Of a stretch of 64,000 bases of DNA, positions 38,213 through 48,420 are shown in pieces. Origin of the DNA: Paralvinella palmiformis (lineage: Eukaryota > Annelida > Polychaeta > Terebellida > Alvinellidae); contig JAODUP010000320.1 of assembly GCA_025642065.1 (NCBI GenBank), positions 676,001 to 740,000 on the forward strand, given 5' to 3'. Made by a program: the position numbers and the translations under genes. The notes beneath the pieces were generated by a model. That model did no database searches and was not told the origin of the DNA. It worked only from the letters and a program-made list of their open reading frames with translations. The first letter of the stretch is position 1. Every line of letters starts with the position of its first letter.

Positions 38213-40503
38213 TCAACAGCGCCTAGAAACAGACAGGTCAGGACAGCACTGGTAGGCGGCGGCGTCGTAACAGTTCTCCCCACAACATTTAGGCGATGCT
38301 CCTCGCTTCGGATTGATCTTCCCGGAACAGCAGATGTGCGTCATCCTGTCGTACGCGACCGCGTCACAGACGTCCCACGAATGTCGCCGTCTGTGCTTAG
38401 GTCTCTGGGGCACATTTCGAAAGGGCCGATGTCTGTGCCTCTTGTTGTTGCCGGTGCGATGCTTCTTCTTCTTCTTCCCCGTCTTGGATGGCGTCTCCGG
38501 ACAGCACAGAGAATAGTGCATCACGTCATCGACCGCAGTCTTACAGCATTCGGATCTCGCCGAGTCGTCCACTTCGGCGCAACAGCGCAACGCGCCTTGG
38601 ATATCCGATGGTTGGCCGCGAATTTGCCCAGCGGTGTTGCAACATTCGGCGGTGGCGTTCCTAAGGCAGCATCGTTGCCGTTGCTTCTTTGCCAGGCCGC
38701 AACACGTGGTACTGTTATTCGACGACTTGGCGGATGATTCGACCGACGGCGGTGAGGCTGTGGCGTTTACGCTTTTCTCCTCTCCGACAATTCTGGACGA
38801 GTTAGGGTCGCAACAGGCAAACGTCTGTCCCGTGTTGAGGAAGCCGGACCTGCAGCAGCGATCCTTTTCCGTGGTATTGGCATCGCAGCAGGACAGAGAG
38901 GGGTCTCCGTCGGGTTGGTCGGCGGCGTACATATAGGGCAGATCGCCGGGAATATCTCCTCTGGCATCCAGCCGACCGTCGATATCACGGCCGCAGCATT
39001 CCGGCAGGAAACCCTGGCGCCGATAGCCGCTAGCGCAGCAGGAACTCCTCTCGGGGCCGGTCAGGGCACAGCACGAGAGGGCCTCCTCCAGGGCAGAGAC
39101 GATACTGCCCTCACCGTAGTCGACGTAGTCGTCGTAGACGAGACTCGGCTCCGTTATTCGCGTGCTGACGTGTTCCGGGATGAGTGCCGGCTGCAGGTTA
39201 TCATCATCGCAGCACATCGGCGTCACGCCCGTCACTTGCTTGCCGTAGGCACAGCACTGCCGCTTGCTGGAACTCGAGCAACAAGACGTCATCTGTCCTT
39301 CGAAAGAAGCGATTTGGTCGTCCGGGGCATTGTAAGGTAAAGTCGTTGTTGTTGGCGTCGTCGTCGTCGTCGTCGTCGTAGTCGTAGTCGTCGTAGTCGT
39401 CGTCGTCGTGGGCGTCGTCGTGTGCGTCGTCGTCGGTGGCGTAGATGCCGTCGAACGACTGGACCGTGATGACGACGAATTGCTCGAGCAGCAGTCGTCT
39501 GTGATGTACCAGCTGTAGCAGCAAGCGGGACGTACCCGTCCAGTACAGCAACTCCTCAACGAACTCTTCTTGGTCGCTTTTGGTCGAGGGCGCCGCTTCC
39601 GTTTGTTGTACGACAGACAACAGGAGGTCCATCTGGTAACCGTATAACAGCAGGCCGGCCGATCGGGACCCGTACAGCAGTCGGGCACGGCGCGGGCTGT
39701 CGTGTTCGTGGATCGCCAACTAGCCGCAGTTGGTCGCGGGCGAGGTGCGGGCAGCGGGACAGGAAGACGGGTCGGAGCGGGTGTTACCACCGGGGCCAAC
39801 TCTAACGCCGCCGTGATGAAGCGCGGTTCTTCGGGCAATCTTCGCGGTGGTGCCCACTTGCTCCGTGATGGAGCCGCGGTGACGACTGGTGGCCTGCGGG
39901 CGGGGACCAGGCCTGGTCGTCTCGTGACCGGTCTGACTGGCGTCCTCCCCCCTCCACAGCAGTAGCCCTCTTCCGACGTACAACACTCCCATTCTCCATT
40001 CGGTCCGATGCAGCACAGAGGGCGCACGTTTTTGGCATCGCAGCACGGCGGCAGGAACCAAGCCTTCTCGGTGGCCACCTTACAACACCGACTCCGCTCC
40101 CGTACTGACGTCACTAGGCAGCAGGCTGGCCGGAAACCGGGTACGTCGACGACGTCTTGACGTCTCCCGTACGACAGGTCGCCCCTGCTGGCGCAGCAGC
40201 CCTCGCCTCTTCGGCAACACCGCCATCCCGTGGACGTCTGGCAGCAGGTCGAACCTATCCCGGTTCGATCGACCAGGTAGCCGTCCTTGCAGCGCTGCGA
40301 CTGGGCGTCGTACGCTCGGTCACCGCAGCAGCGCGGCTTCCGGCCTTGTCTGTGTACGATCGTGTTGCCGCAGCAGAGGTAGTGCTGCGAGTCGTAGGCC
40401 ACGCTACCGCAACAGGCCGGTCGCGAGCCCGAACGTAGGTACACGATGCCGCCACAACAGATCGTCTGGTGCCTGTTGATCCGATAACTCTGACAACCGT
40501 CCT
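38213..40503 (-). CDS. Galaxin-like, mucin-containing double-cysteine secreted protein, terminal exon
   Basis: One open exon of about 763 codons begins right after a CTTTCAG acceptor (exon edge 40503) and ends in TGA at 38213-38215. The exon opens in phase with DGCQSYRINRHQTICCGG and is followed by PACCGSVAYDS, YLCCGN and RCCGDRAYDA, the spaced Cys-Cys / AYD pattern of galaxin repeats. The same pattern closes the protein (VCDAVAYDRMTHICCSG, KCCGENCYDAAAYQCC). Numbering from the GTG codon at 40444, residues 60-165 and 255-320 hold CC triplets, and residues 170-250 are Pro/Arg/Ala-rich. Residues 338-369 are an almost pure Thr tract, 387-650 hold further CC-x(6-9)-CC-x(7-13)-CC units, and 655-690 is a Lys/Arg/His-rich linker. 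Galaxins are secreted matrix proteins first known from coral skeleton and also found in mollusc and other animal matrices; the role here is inferred. The signal peptide must lie in an upstream exon (above 40504) that was not found. Confidence 0.85.
39338..39433 (-). repeat. ACG-codon threonine tract inside the galaxin-like gene
   Basis: A nearly perfect (CGT)n/(ACG)n trinucleotide array encodes about 32 consecutive residues that are almost all Thr, with Pro and His interruptions. It is a likely heavily O-glycosylated mucin-like spacer and a likely length polymorphism. The array stays in frame. Confidence 0.85.
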
Positions 40504-40515
40504 CTGAAAGACACC
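40504..40515 (-). promoter_or_regulatory. Splice acceptor of the galaxin-like terminal exon
   Basis: On the minus strand the sequence reads TGTCTTTCAG/AGGACGG. The galaxin frame is open immediately after it and matches a galaxin repeat from the first residues, which fixes the exon edge. Confidence 0.65.
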
Positions 40516-40863
40516 CGAATATGGTATATTAGAGGATTTGCTTACGTGCAAATAGAAATTAGCCGCGGAAACGATGTTCGAACTAACATTGCGCGTCGGG
40601 TGAAAATCAGACACTGCAACATCGTCGTGCAAGTCATAAGTTCATGCCAAGTTTAGAACTCGGACATGATGCACGTGTATGGAATACACAAGAGTGACTG
40701 TAGCTCATATAGATGAACCCTATCCTGAACATAAACTATGCCAATCTGCTGTAATCGTAGCAGGTAGTAATGGATAGATAGGATTTTAAAGATAGTTTTG
40801 TATAATACAGTTTATGGACTGCGACTACGGGTAGTGGTTACGACCTTGATCGGTCGTAAGTTG

Positions 40864-41008
40864 ATCTAAATGGGCCGAGCGACCTTCAAAGGTAATGAAG
40901 CGAAGTCAAAGATGAAACGCCCTTCAGATATTCCCACGCCGAGATTCGAACTCAGGTGGTAGTGATCTGTGATCCAACGCGCTACCAGTTAGACCACGCA
41001 GGCGCCCT
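40864..41008 (-). mobile_element. SINE family 1, 3'-truncated
   Basis: On the minus strand it has a complete head (GGGCGCCTGCGTGGTCTAAC, B box GAGTTCGAATCTC) and body to CGGCCCATTTAG, stopping before the tail. It sits about 360 bases upstream of the galaxin-like exon, hence probably in its intron. Confidence 0.8.
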
Positions 41009-41699
41009 TGCGGTTGGAGAGCAAATAAAGTATATCTATTTTCCACTATTTATTTAATATAAATAAGAACAGTTTTGAACTCGTTTATAACTGGGTTTTC
41101 TCTCTCTCCATAATAAAACAAATAACTTCTCAAACCTTGCCTAACCGGCCAAATTTGGTCACGTGATTTGGTTAACAAGCTATTGACTCTAATTCCCGAT
41201 TAATTCAATTATCTTTATGAGTTCCAGTGTCAAAGAAAGTGTTTATTCCGATCCGAAACGTTAAAATTATCGACAATTTCGAAAATACAGACTAACGATT
41301 AACGGCGAAATACAGAAGGAAACGATTTTAGAATAATTTGTAGAAGGAAGTCAGCAAGTTTGTACAATTCGACTTAGCGAGGCAACACTAATAGTCATAA
41401 AAAATTGGTTACAGTACACTCTTAATACTGGATCCTAAGTACGTCATGTCTAAAAATCATCACAAAGTATTTTGAAACGTTATGATAAATGCAGGTCGAC
41501 AATATTGATTCCGTTATGCATCAGGGTAGTAGTAGTAGTAGTAGTAGGTAGCAGTAGTTGTAATTTTTTTCTTCAAATTGGAACATAATATACATTAACA
41601 CGATTGAGTATGTCCAATTTATGTCCCAGTACGACAAAATGCTAGTCCATGAATGTATTGAAAATATAATGATGAATATTCGGGTAGTTACTGTAAGTC

Positions 41700-41897
41700 G
41701 CACGCACGCACGCACGTACACACGCACGCATCCACACACACACGCATGCACACACACACACATATACAAACACACATACACACACACATGCACACACACC
41801 GCACATACACACACGCACACATACACACATTAATAAGAGAGAGAGAGAGAGACTCGCACCAGTATGCGTACGCGCACATACACACATACACACATAA
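41700..41897. repeat. Imperfect (CA)n / (GA)n tract
   Basis: CACGCACG and CACACACATA variants to about 41832, GA at 41837-41853, then ACATACACACA to 41897. Confidence 0.9.
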
Positions 41898-41956
41898 CAT
41901 AACATTAGATACCCGGTAGTACAAATACACAAGCATTGTGAAGACAGTTTACATAT

Positions 41957-42100
41957 ATCGATGGCGCAGTGGTTAGAACGTCGTTCAGTTAACATCGAGA
42001 GATCGGGTTCGAATCTAGATAAAACCTGTGTTTGTGGGATGTCACCCTGACGAGAGGCCTCTCGGCCGTATGTCTCAGGTGTGAACTAATGAACTGATAC
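41957..42100 (+). mobile_element. SINE family 2, copy with intact tRNA-like head
   Basis: The A box is TGGCGCAGTGGTTAGAACG and the B box GGGTTCGAATCT, 35 bases apart as in a tRNA. They are followed by TTTGTGGGATGTCACCCTGA, CCTCTCGGCCGTATGTCTCA and GGTGTGAAC. The tail is lost. Confidence 0.65.
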
Positions 42101-43997
42101 AGGTATAAGGTAGCTAATTAATATCCGCGACAGAAAGCGGTATTTATTATTAGAAATGCTACCACGTAATGTTGATGTTCACATCTAATAAAAAAATCAT
42201 TTTATCTCGCTTTTACATCTGTAATATGAAGGAACCAATGCCGAGGTGAGCAGATCGGAAAACGAATTAAGTTAAACGATTTGGGTTGAATTGGGGCTAT
42301 TCCAGTTATAATGAGGTCACGGACGGCAATTTTATTAATAATACATGGGTGATGGAGTGTGAGCAACAGAAAAATTAAGAATGGTGGATAATTATTGTTG
42401 TGTGTATATGTTATGTAGAATCAGGAAGAAATGAATCTCATCGGAGATAATGTAACGGTTTAACAACGAAAGATATCGTGTTAATTTTGTCAATATCATC
42501 GTGACCGGTAGTGACATCTGGCGTGTGTTCAATACATGTTTGTGGTATGTTACGGCCAACGAATAATTCGAGACTTTCCGCTTTGAACACTTCTTTAAAT
42601 AAGCAAATACTGATGGATTGAATATAGACTTTTAGGCAACTTCGTAAGAATTTAAGATATCGGCATTAACTGCATCGACATGATGAATTATTATCGTGTA
42701 AACACAATAATATCGTTTTGTTGTCCACAGTAAAAACGATCTATTGTCCCCTAAGATTAATTGTATTCCACAGATATATCTGAATCTAATGGCATCAAGA
42801 TTACATTGTTTTGGCTATTCAGATCTTTTAACCTGATTTTTGAGCCCACATAGTCCACCCGGATGCTGCGTACTATCATAATTTATTCCGGGGCACACTA
42901 TAATGCCCAATGCCGAAACAGACAATTCATCCAAGGGACAATATATCCTTATATTTCGGTTTGTAGCCATACAATAAATCACTAACTAAAACACAATCTA
43001 GGATGAATATTATCACAAATGCATACTTCTAGAAAGCTAACAGATCATGGAAATAAAAGATATTTATTAGCAAATCTGCAGAAAGTGTATTAATCTGAAA
43101 AAAGTATTATAACTAACTTTGTACATGACACACAAAAAGCGACCAGTTGATAAAACGGGAGTATTTCACATACAGATGCCACGAATATTAGTGCGAGCTA
43201 AATTTTAAATCATGGGGGGTTGGGTGTAATAAAAAAAATTAAAACTTTGGTCTAGGAAACAAATTAAATTATGGTTGATGAGGGGTAAAAATAAGGGCCT
43301 CCCCCATACATTTATTTCTGGAATAGCCCTTAGTGTCTTCCTTCATCAAATAATGAGGTCGAGACGGTATTGTCACGATAGACAGCCACCGACATAGACA
43401 CTTCAATTTGTATATCCGACACTCTGTTATCCGACATCGGCTAGTGCGACCAACATGTTATGAGTACGGATTATCTGTGCCTTACTATGATTTTGTGTGT
43501 GTGTGTGTTTACGCGCGCGCGCGCGCGTGTATACAGGCGTGGGAAGAGATCCATAAAACAGCCAAAAGCTGAGACAAAAACACACCAGGAGGGACATGTT
43601 CACTTATGCCAAGGTTCTGGCCCAGATACGCCCACGTCAACACGGTGGTCATTATAACTCCGTCCAGGGAACACTGACTGGGTAAGGTTATCGGCAACAT
43701 CTGGCCGGGTCACATCATATACATAACTCTTCTACTTAATAATCCCAGCAACGAACCGCGTCACAGTCACGTGTCTAATAGGTCTCCGGAACAGCGGGCG
43801 GTCGACATTAATAACATTTCTTTTCTGAAATCAGAAGAAGAGGAGGAGTATTTATGGCATCCGGATCTGATCGGATCGAAAATGTCCGCCATATTTGTGT
43901 GAAGTTTTGTTTATCTGTTAGTTAGTAGGTTTGAGATATATTTGTGTATTTTGGCCAATTTCATCAAATACTGTCTGCGCGTATATTAGGTTAGCAC

Positions 43998-44040
<43 letters not shown>
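43998..44040. repeat. Perfect (AAT)n/(ATT)n inverted repeat
   Basis: About seven AAT units are followed directly by seven ATT units, giving a spacerless palindrome of about 43 bases. Confidence 0.85.
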
Positions 44041-44332
44041 GGTGGTTGTTATAGTGATGATAGTGGTTGTAGTAGTTGTACTATTTGATATAATAATGTT
44101 GTTTGTGATAATAGTAGCAGTAATAATAGAAGTTTCAGTATTGGTGGTAGTATAAGTATTAGCAATAGTAGTAGTAGTAGTAGTAATAGTATTATTGGTG
44201 ATGGTAATAGCAGCAGTATTAGTATTAGTGGTAGTAGTGTTGGTGGTGGTGATAGTAGTAATAGTAGTAGCAGTAGTAGTAATAGTAGTGGTGGTGTTGA
44301 TGATGATAGTAGTAGTAGTAGTAGTAGTTATA
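44041..44332. repeat. (TAG/TAA/TGG)n trinucleotide tract
   Basis: About 290 bases of imperfect three-base repeats, GTAGTAGTAG with GTGGTG and ATAATA variants. The minus strand reads as an almost pure Thr/Ile/Asn frame, an artefact of the period. Confidence 0.85.
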
Positions 44333-44649
44333 TACCAGTACATTTAAACCTGAACTGTACATATTTTAACACTGGGTTGTATCGAATCCGACCGTCTAAT
44401 CTATACGCGCATACCTTCCAATTGAAAGTAAACGCCCTGTTCTAAATTTTGAACACCACATCCATAAACAGAAACACAAACGCACAAGAATCCAGCCTGC
44501 TGTCCAAAATTTAGAATTTTGTATGCAATTCTCGTTTACGAAATAAAATACGGACACTGGTAAAACTGGACGCATAAATGAACGCGTTTTTCGACGTGAC
44601 GTAAAATAGAATAATTGAGTCATTTCCGAATTTTATAAAATCATTTTTT

Positions 44650-44962
44650 TTTTGCTACAGCCTGTCTCATGAGCATCATCGAGTTTGTTGCTCTTAGGTG
44701 TCCGTTCTGGAAATACGTTGTACTTGTCAGCAACATAATTGCAACAGCCCGTTCCTGAAGCATTAGTCATATATATTTTTGCTGCAGCCTGTCCCGTGAG
44801 CGCTATTTCGGAAGCGGTACTAAAATAAATGCCTGCTACGGTATGTCTCAAAAGGGTTACTCAGGTAGGGAAATGCTTACTACGGCCTATTCGTGAAGAA
44901 TGCCTTAAGACGGATGTCTGCTATACAGTCCGTCTCATAAGCACTACGCCGGTAGTTGCTAT
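44650..44962. repeat. Degenerate repeat of about 45 bp
   Basis: Diverged copies of GCTACAGCCTGTCTCATGAG / CACTA occur at about 44655, 44741, 44781, 44831, 44877 and 44919. Confidence 0.55.
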
Positions 44963-45173
44963 TAATATATGAATACTGGGCGCTAGGAATGTGTCACGTG
45001 TCATGTCGCCCCTGGTGTTTATAAACAAAAAAGTGAGCGATAAAAAACTGATTTAGGACATAATATTTTACAGGCGTCTTTATGTGTTTATGACTTGTTT
45101 GTAATTTGCCTGTCTCGTGGCGTAATGCGATATGCTTTGTGAGGCGCTTTGAGTTGCTCGAGAGCCGCCTCGT

Positions 45174-45234
45174 CACACACACACACACACACACACACAC
45201 GCGCCCCCTTCTCTCTCTCTCTCTCTCTCTCTCT
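45174..45234. repeat. (AC)n(CT)n array
   Basis: AC to 45200, a GCGCCCC spacer, CT from 45210. Confidence 0.93.
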
Positions 45235-45424
45235 GCGTGTTACAGTACGTGAGTGAGTGATTGTATTAATTAATCGAAATGCCAACCAATAACGTTAATG
45301 AGATGATCACGTTGAAGCCTTTTACTAAAGAATGAAGGATCCCACAGGCAACATCACCATTGGGATTTGTTTCGATGACATGAAGAACTGCAGTACTATT
45401 TATTACCAGCTGGTACTAGTGAGA

Positions 45425-45638
45425 CCATTATACACGTCTTAGCATGAAAAGTGGCTTATCTGGCTTCATACCCTGATCAATCGTCCAGAGTTTAAATTCA
45501 CGAGCTGAGATTCTCTGTAGTAATGCCTTATTCCAGTATGAAAAGTCCCTTCTGGTGAATTATTACCTGAGGTGTCAGCTACACGTTGTATTAGTGATCC
45601 CTCTGATTTTCTCTCCCAGTGTATTTACAGGTGACCCC

Positions 45639-45676
<38 letters not shown>

Positions 45677-45690
45677 GTTGTTCAATTCAG
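45425..45690 (+). mobile_element. Repeat family 3 (CCCTGATCAATCGTCCAG) with (CA)n tail
   Basis: TTAGCATGAAAAGTGGCTTA, CCCTGATCAATCGTCCAGAG, TTCACGAGCTGAGATTCTCT, then unique sequence and a (CA)n tail at 45640-45674. It shares an 18-base exact block with the copy at 46.8 kb. Confidence 0.5.
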
Positions 45691-45852
45691 TTCTATTGTT
45701 CCATTTAACTTTTATCATAGTTTAGTTAACTATAGAAGTTATTTTTCTGCGGAATCTACCTGAAATCTACTTTCATTGTATTCCTGTCAAAACTATCCAT
45801 ATGTTTTATTTATGAAAACATTTATGTGCTCTACTGCTCTACAGTTCATATC

Positions 45853-45887
<35 letters not shown>

Positions 45888-46175
45888 GCGTCTATCTAAA
45901 ACCCCTGACGTGTACGACATCTCCGACAGAGAGCCAGGTCAATCTAAAGTCACGAGGCGGTCCCTTTGATTCGACGAGAAGAGATAAGATGGACGAAGGA
46001 CAAACATATAAATTATGGCCCGAGAGACGCCGGTGTCAGTGAACCCGCGAGTGGCCAGTTGAGGGGTATGCCGAATAAACGAGAAGGTCGCTATGTCGTG
46101 AAGGTAAACCATTATAAACACCAGCAAATCAATCTAAGTGTGAGTGTGAGACAGAGAAAGATGGCTGATGTTTGA

Positions 46176-46338
46176 CGTTTTACGTGCACGAGATAGGCTA
46201 AATGGGCCGAACGACATCCAAAAGTAATGAGGCGAAGGGAAAGATGAAACACCCTTCAGACATGACTGCGTCGAGTTTTTGAACTGAGGTGGTTGAGATA
46301 TGTAGTCAACTACGCTACCAGTTATACCATGGAGGGGC
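46176..46338 (-). mobile_element. SINE family 1, diverged copy
   Basis: On the minus strand it has a GCCCCTCCATGGTATAACTG head, a weak B box, TTTCATCTTTCCCTTCGCCT, then TCGGCCCATTTAGCC. It ends next to a (TA)n(GA)n array at 46346. Confidence 0.72.
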
Positions 46339-46343
46339 TGGAA

Positions 46344-46391
<48 letters not shown>

Positions 46392-46809
46392 GGAATAGCT
46401 CATTTTAAGAGCTCTTATATAAATAACCGGTTTTCTTATGCGTTCTTTCGACGAACAAGAACGGGAGAAGGCGAGCGGGCTCGTTAATTTCGCTGAACTT
46501 TCGAATTAGCCGGATTCGGATTAAGATTCGAGGCGGTTGAGTTAGTTATTTCCGGTTAATTCGCGAAGTCTTCTCGTGCAACGAATTTAATTAAATGTCA
46601 GAGCAGGTGGATCGGGTGCTCGTAGCCGGGTTATGCCGAGTGTGTTTTGTGGTCAAGGTCATTGAGATGGGAGTGTGGATAGTTGTCATGGAAACGTAAC
46701 TGTTTACGGCTATAGTTAAGCTATTGCGAGCTCGCACAATGAGTCGGAAAAACATGTCACCCTTCGCGCACTCACGAACGCATACAGTGATACACGTTCT
46801 TTCTCTTAT

Positions 46810-46952
46810 CCACTGCTGAGACAGTACACGTATCAGCATGATAAGTCTCTAATACGGATTCAATTCCCTGATCAATCGTCCAGCGTTTGTATTCGTGATT
46901 CTCTGTATAAGTGTTTTATCTAACATTGCCACACACACACACACACACAGAG
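46810..46952 (+). mobile_element. Repeat family 3, second copy
   Basis: ATCAGCATGATAAGTCTCTA, TTCCCTGATCAATCGTCCAG, CGTTTGTATTCGTGATTCTC, then a (CA)n tail at 46931-46949. Confidence 0.5.
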
Positions 46953-47004
46953 AGAAGCAGACAGACAGATAGACAGAGAGACAGACAGACAGATAAACCG
47001 ACAG

Positions 47005-47155
47005 GTATTATTGAGACATTACTATTCTCAGGATAACAAAACGTTTCCTTGGTTCAATCCGTGATTATTCGTCCAGATGTGTTCACGGCTGATCGCGGTA
47101 ATTGTATGTGCCAGTGCATATTAAAATACTGCTAACACACAAAGATACATACACA

Positions 47156-47192
<37 letters not shown>

Positions 47193-47193
47193 C
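47005..47193 (+). mobile_element. Repeat family 3, third, diverged copy
   Basis: TTGGTTCAATCCGTGATTAT, TCGTCCAGATGTGTTCACGG, CTGATCGCGGTAATTG, then (CA)n(GA)n at 47151-47192. It is weaker than the other two copies. Confidence 0.35.
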
Positions 47194-47530
47194 GCGATTA
47201 CTGTTTCCTCATAAAATTAAAGCACATATTATATCAGGTTTAGCCCCACATAAAAAACTTTCTAAATAAAGTGAGTTCCGGTTTGTCGGCGTAATGAGCG
47301 TGTTCTCACCTAATACCGACAACACTGGATTACAATTGTCATCTTTTATATATCAAGTATTACTCGCTATATCGTCTAGATTAGATGTTGCTTATACGTG
47401 CCCGATTATTAAGTAGGCTTGAGCGTTTCTCCCCATCAGCTGAGGCAATTAAAATGGTCTACATCTAAAGTTTATTTCGGATCATGCATTTATATAACAC
47501 AACCATGTACTTTAGGATTGGAAAAATAAT

Positions 47531-47622
47531 TGAAGGGTGTTTTATCTACCACTTCGCCTCATTGTCTTTAAGCGTCGCTCAACCCATTTAGACTACCGTT
47601 TACAAATAAGTGGCCGTTAAAG
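47531..47622 (+). mobile_element. SINE family 1, 5'-truncated
   Basis: Body only: GAAGGGTGTTTTATCTACCA, TCGCCTCATTGTC, CAACCCATTTAGACTACCG, AAGTGGCCGTTAAA. Confidence 0.7.
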
Positions 47623-47749
47623 GCGACATTTTACAATTTCATTGGAAAAGTATCACAGTTTTAGAGACAATTGTTCAAAGACAGAAAAATATTCCTCTAC
47701 CTGGATCGTTAATACACAAGAAAACGAAATTAAATACATCCCAACACCA

Positions 47750-48420
47750 CCAATGGAGTCCCGCAACCGTAATTAGCATTCAGCGCATGCGCGCTTTTCT
47801 CTCGCACGTTGGCAACGAGGATGGCACGCGAATTAGCGGCAGGGTTTTTCGCCCTCTCTCAATTTTGTCATACGAGAGGCGTATTTTTACCACTTACCCG
47901 ATAGCACTCCCCTTCCTGTCGATAAAATTACCAGAACTGTCAAACTGAGCAGCAGTGGCCAACTATCCATGTCCGAAATTCGTTTGCCAAACCCGCATAC
48001 GCCCGGGCCTGATATTTAATGCGCAGTATCTCTCAACAGTCCGGCTGGCCGCGTTCGGAGCTGTCCATCGCCGAGTTGTGGCGTCCTCGCCTGTCAGGTG
48101 TGTGTCATCGGCGTGACAATCTCATTTCTGATCAGCAACTGATCAGCAAGCCGTTTGTGGCAATATGAGATGCCCCCTGAATTAGTTCGGCGCCGGCCGG
48201 GTAGCGCCCGCCTGTGAATATATCGCACGCTTCATGCGAGCTTTCTGCCTACCGTTTGGCTGTCTGTAATCATGGCGGTGAGTGTTGCGGTTTCTCGGCG
48301 TGGCGCTGTTTTCCGCCCGCTTCTAGCGTATCTTGTTGCTTTCTCGGCCCGGTTCGGCGTGAATCTTGTTTCGCGAGAGTCGATCTAAATTGCGATTAGT
48401 GCCATAGGCCGGTAGACTTA
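47750..48420. promoter_or_regulatory. CpG-rich, promoter-like stretch
   Basis: GC and CpG density rise sharply against the AT-rich surroundings and no repeat explains it. Donor-like CAG/GTGTGT (about 48098) and ATCATGGCG/GTGAGT (about 48270) suggest a 5' exon or a two-codon coding start on the plus strand. No downstream exon was identified. Confidence 0.3.

Larger units (their letters stand above)
41009..44649. other. Probable intron or upstream of the galaxin-like gene
   Basis: Contains CA/GA tracts, SINE family 2 (41957-42100) and trinucleotide tracts (43998-44332). The missing signal-peptide exon of the galaxin-like gene could lie here or beyond, but none could be singled out. Confidence 0.4.

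Noticed and set aside
38156..40438. Several long frames on the plus strand and other minus frames across the galaxin-like exon
   Set aside because: They are shadows of a GC-rich coding exon. Only one frame shows the galaxin cysteine spacing and the clean acceptor.
41521..41995. Cys/Val-rich and His/Thr-rich frames
   Set aside because: They are translations of (CA)n/(GT)n arrays.
42382..42440. Second THAP exon (MVDNYCCV-like)
   Set aside because: The similarity to 34806 lasts only about 20 bases before a stop and divergence. It is kept only as a hint in the findings.
43918..44343. Thr/Ile/Asn-rich protein on the minus strand
   Set aside because: It is wholly explained by an imperfect trinucleotide repeat, with no non-repetitive coding sequence.
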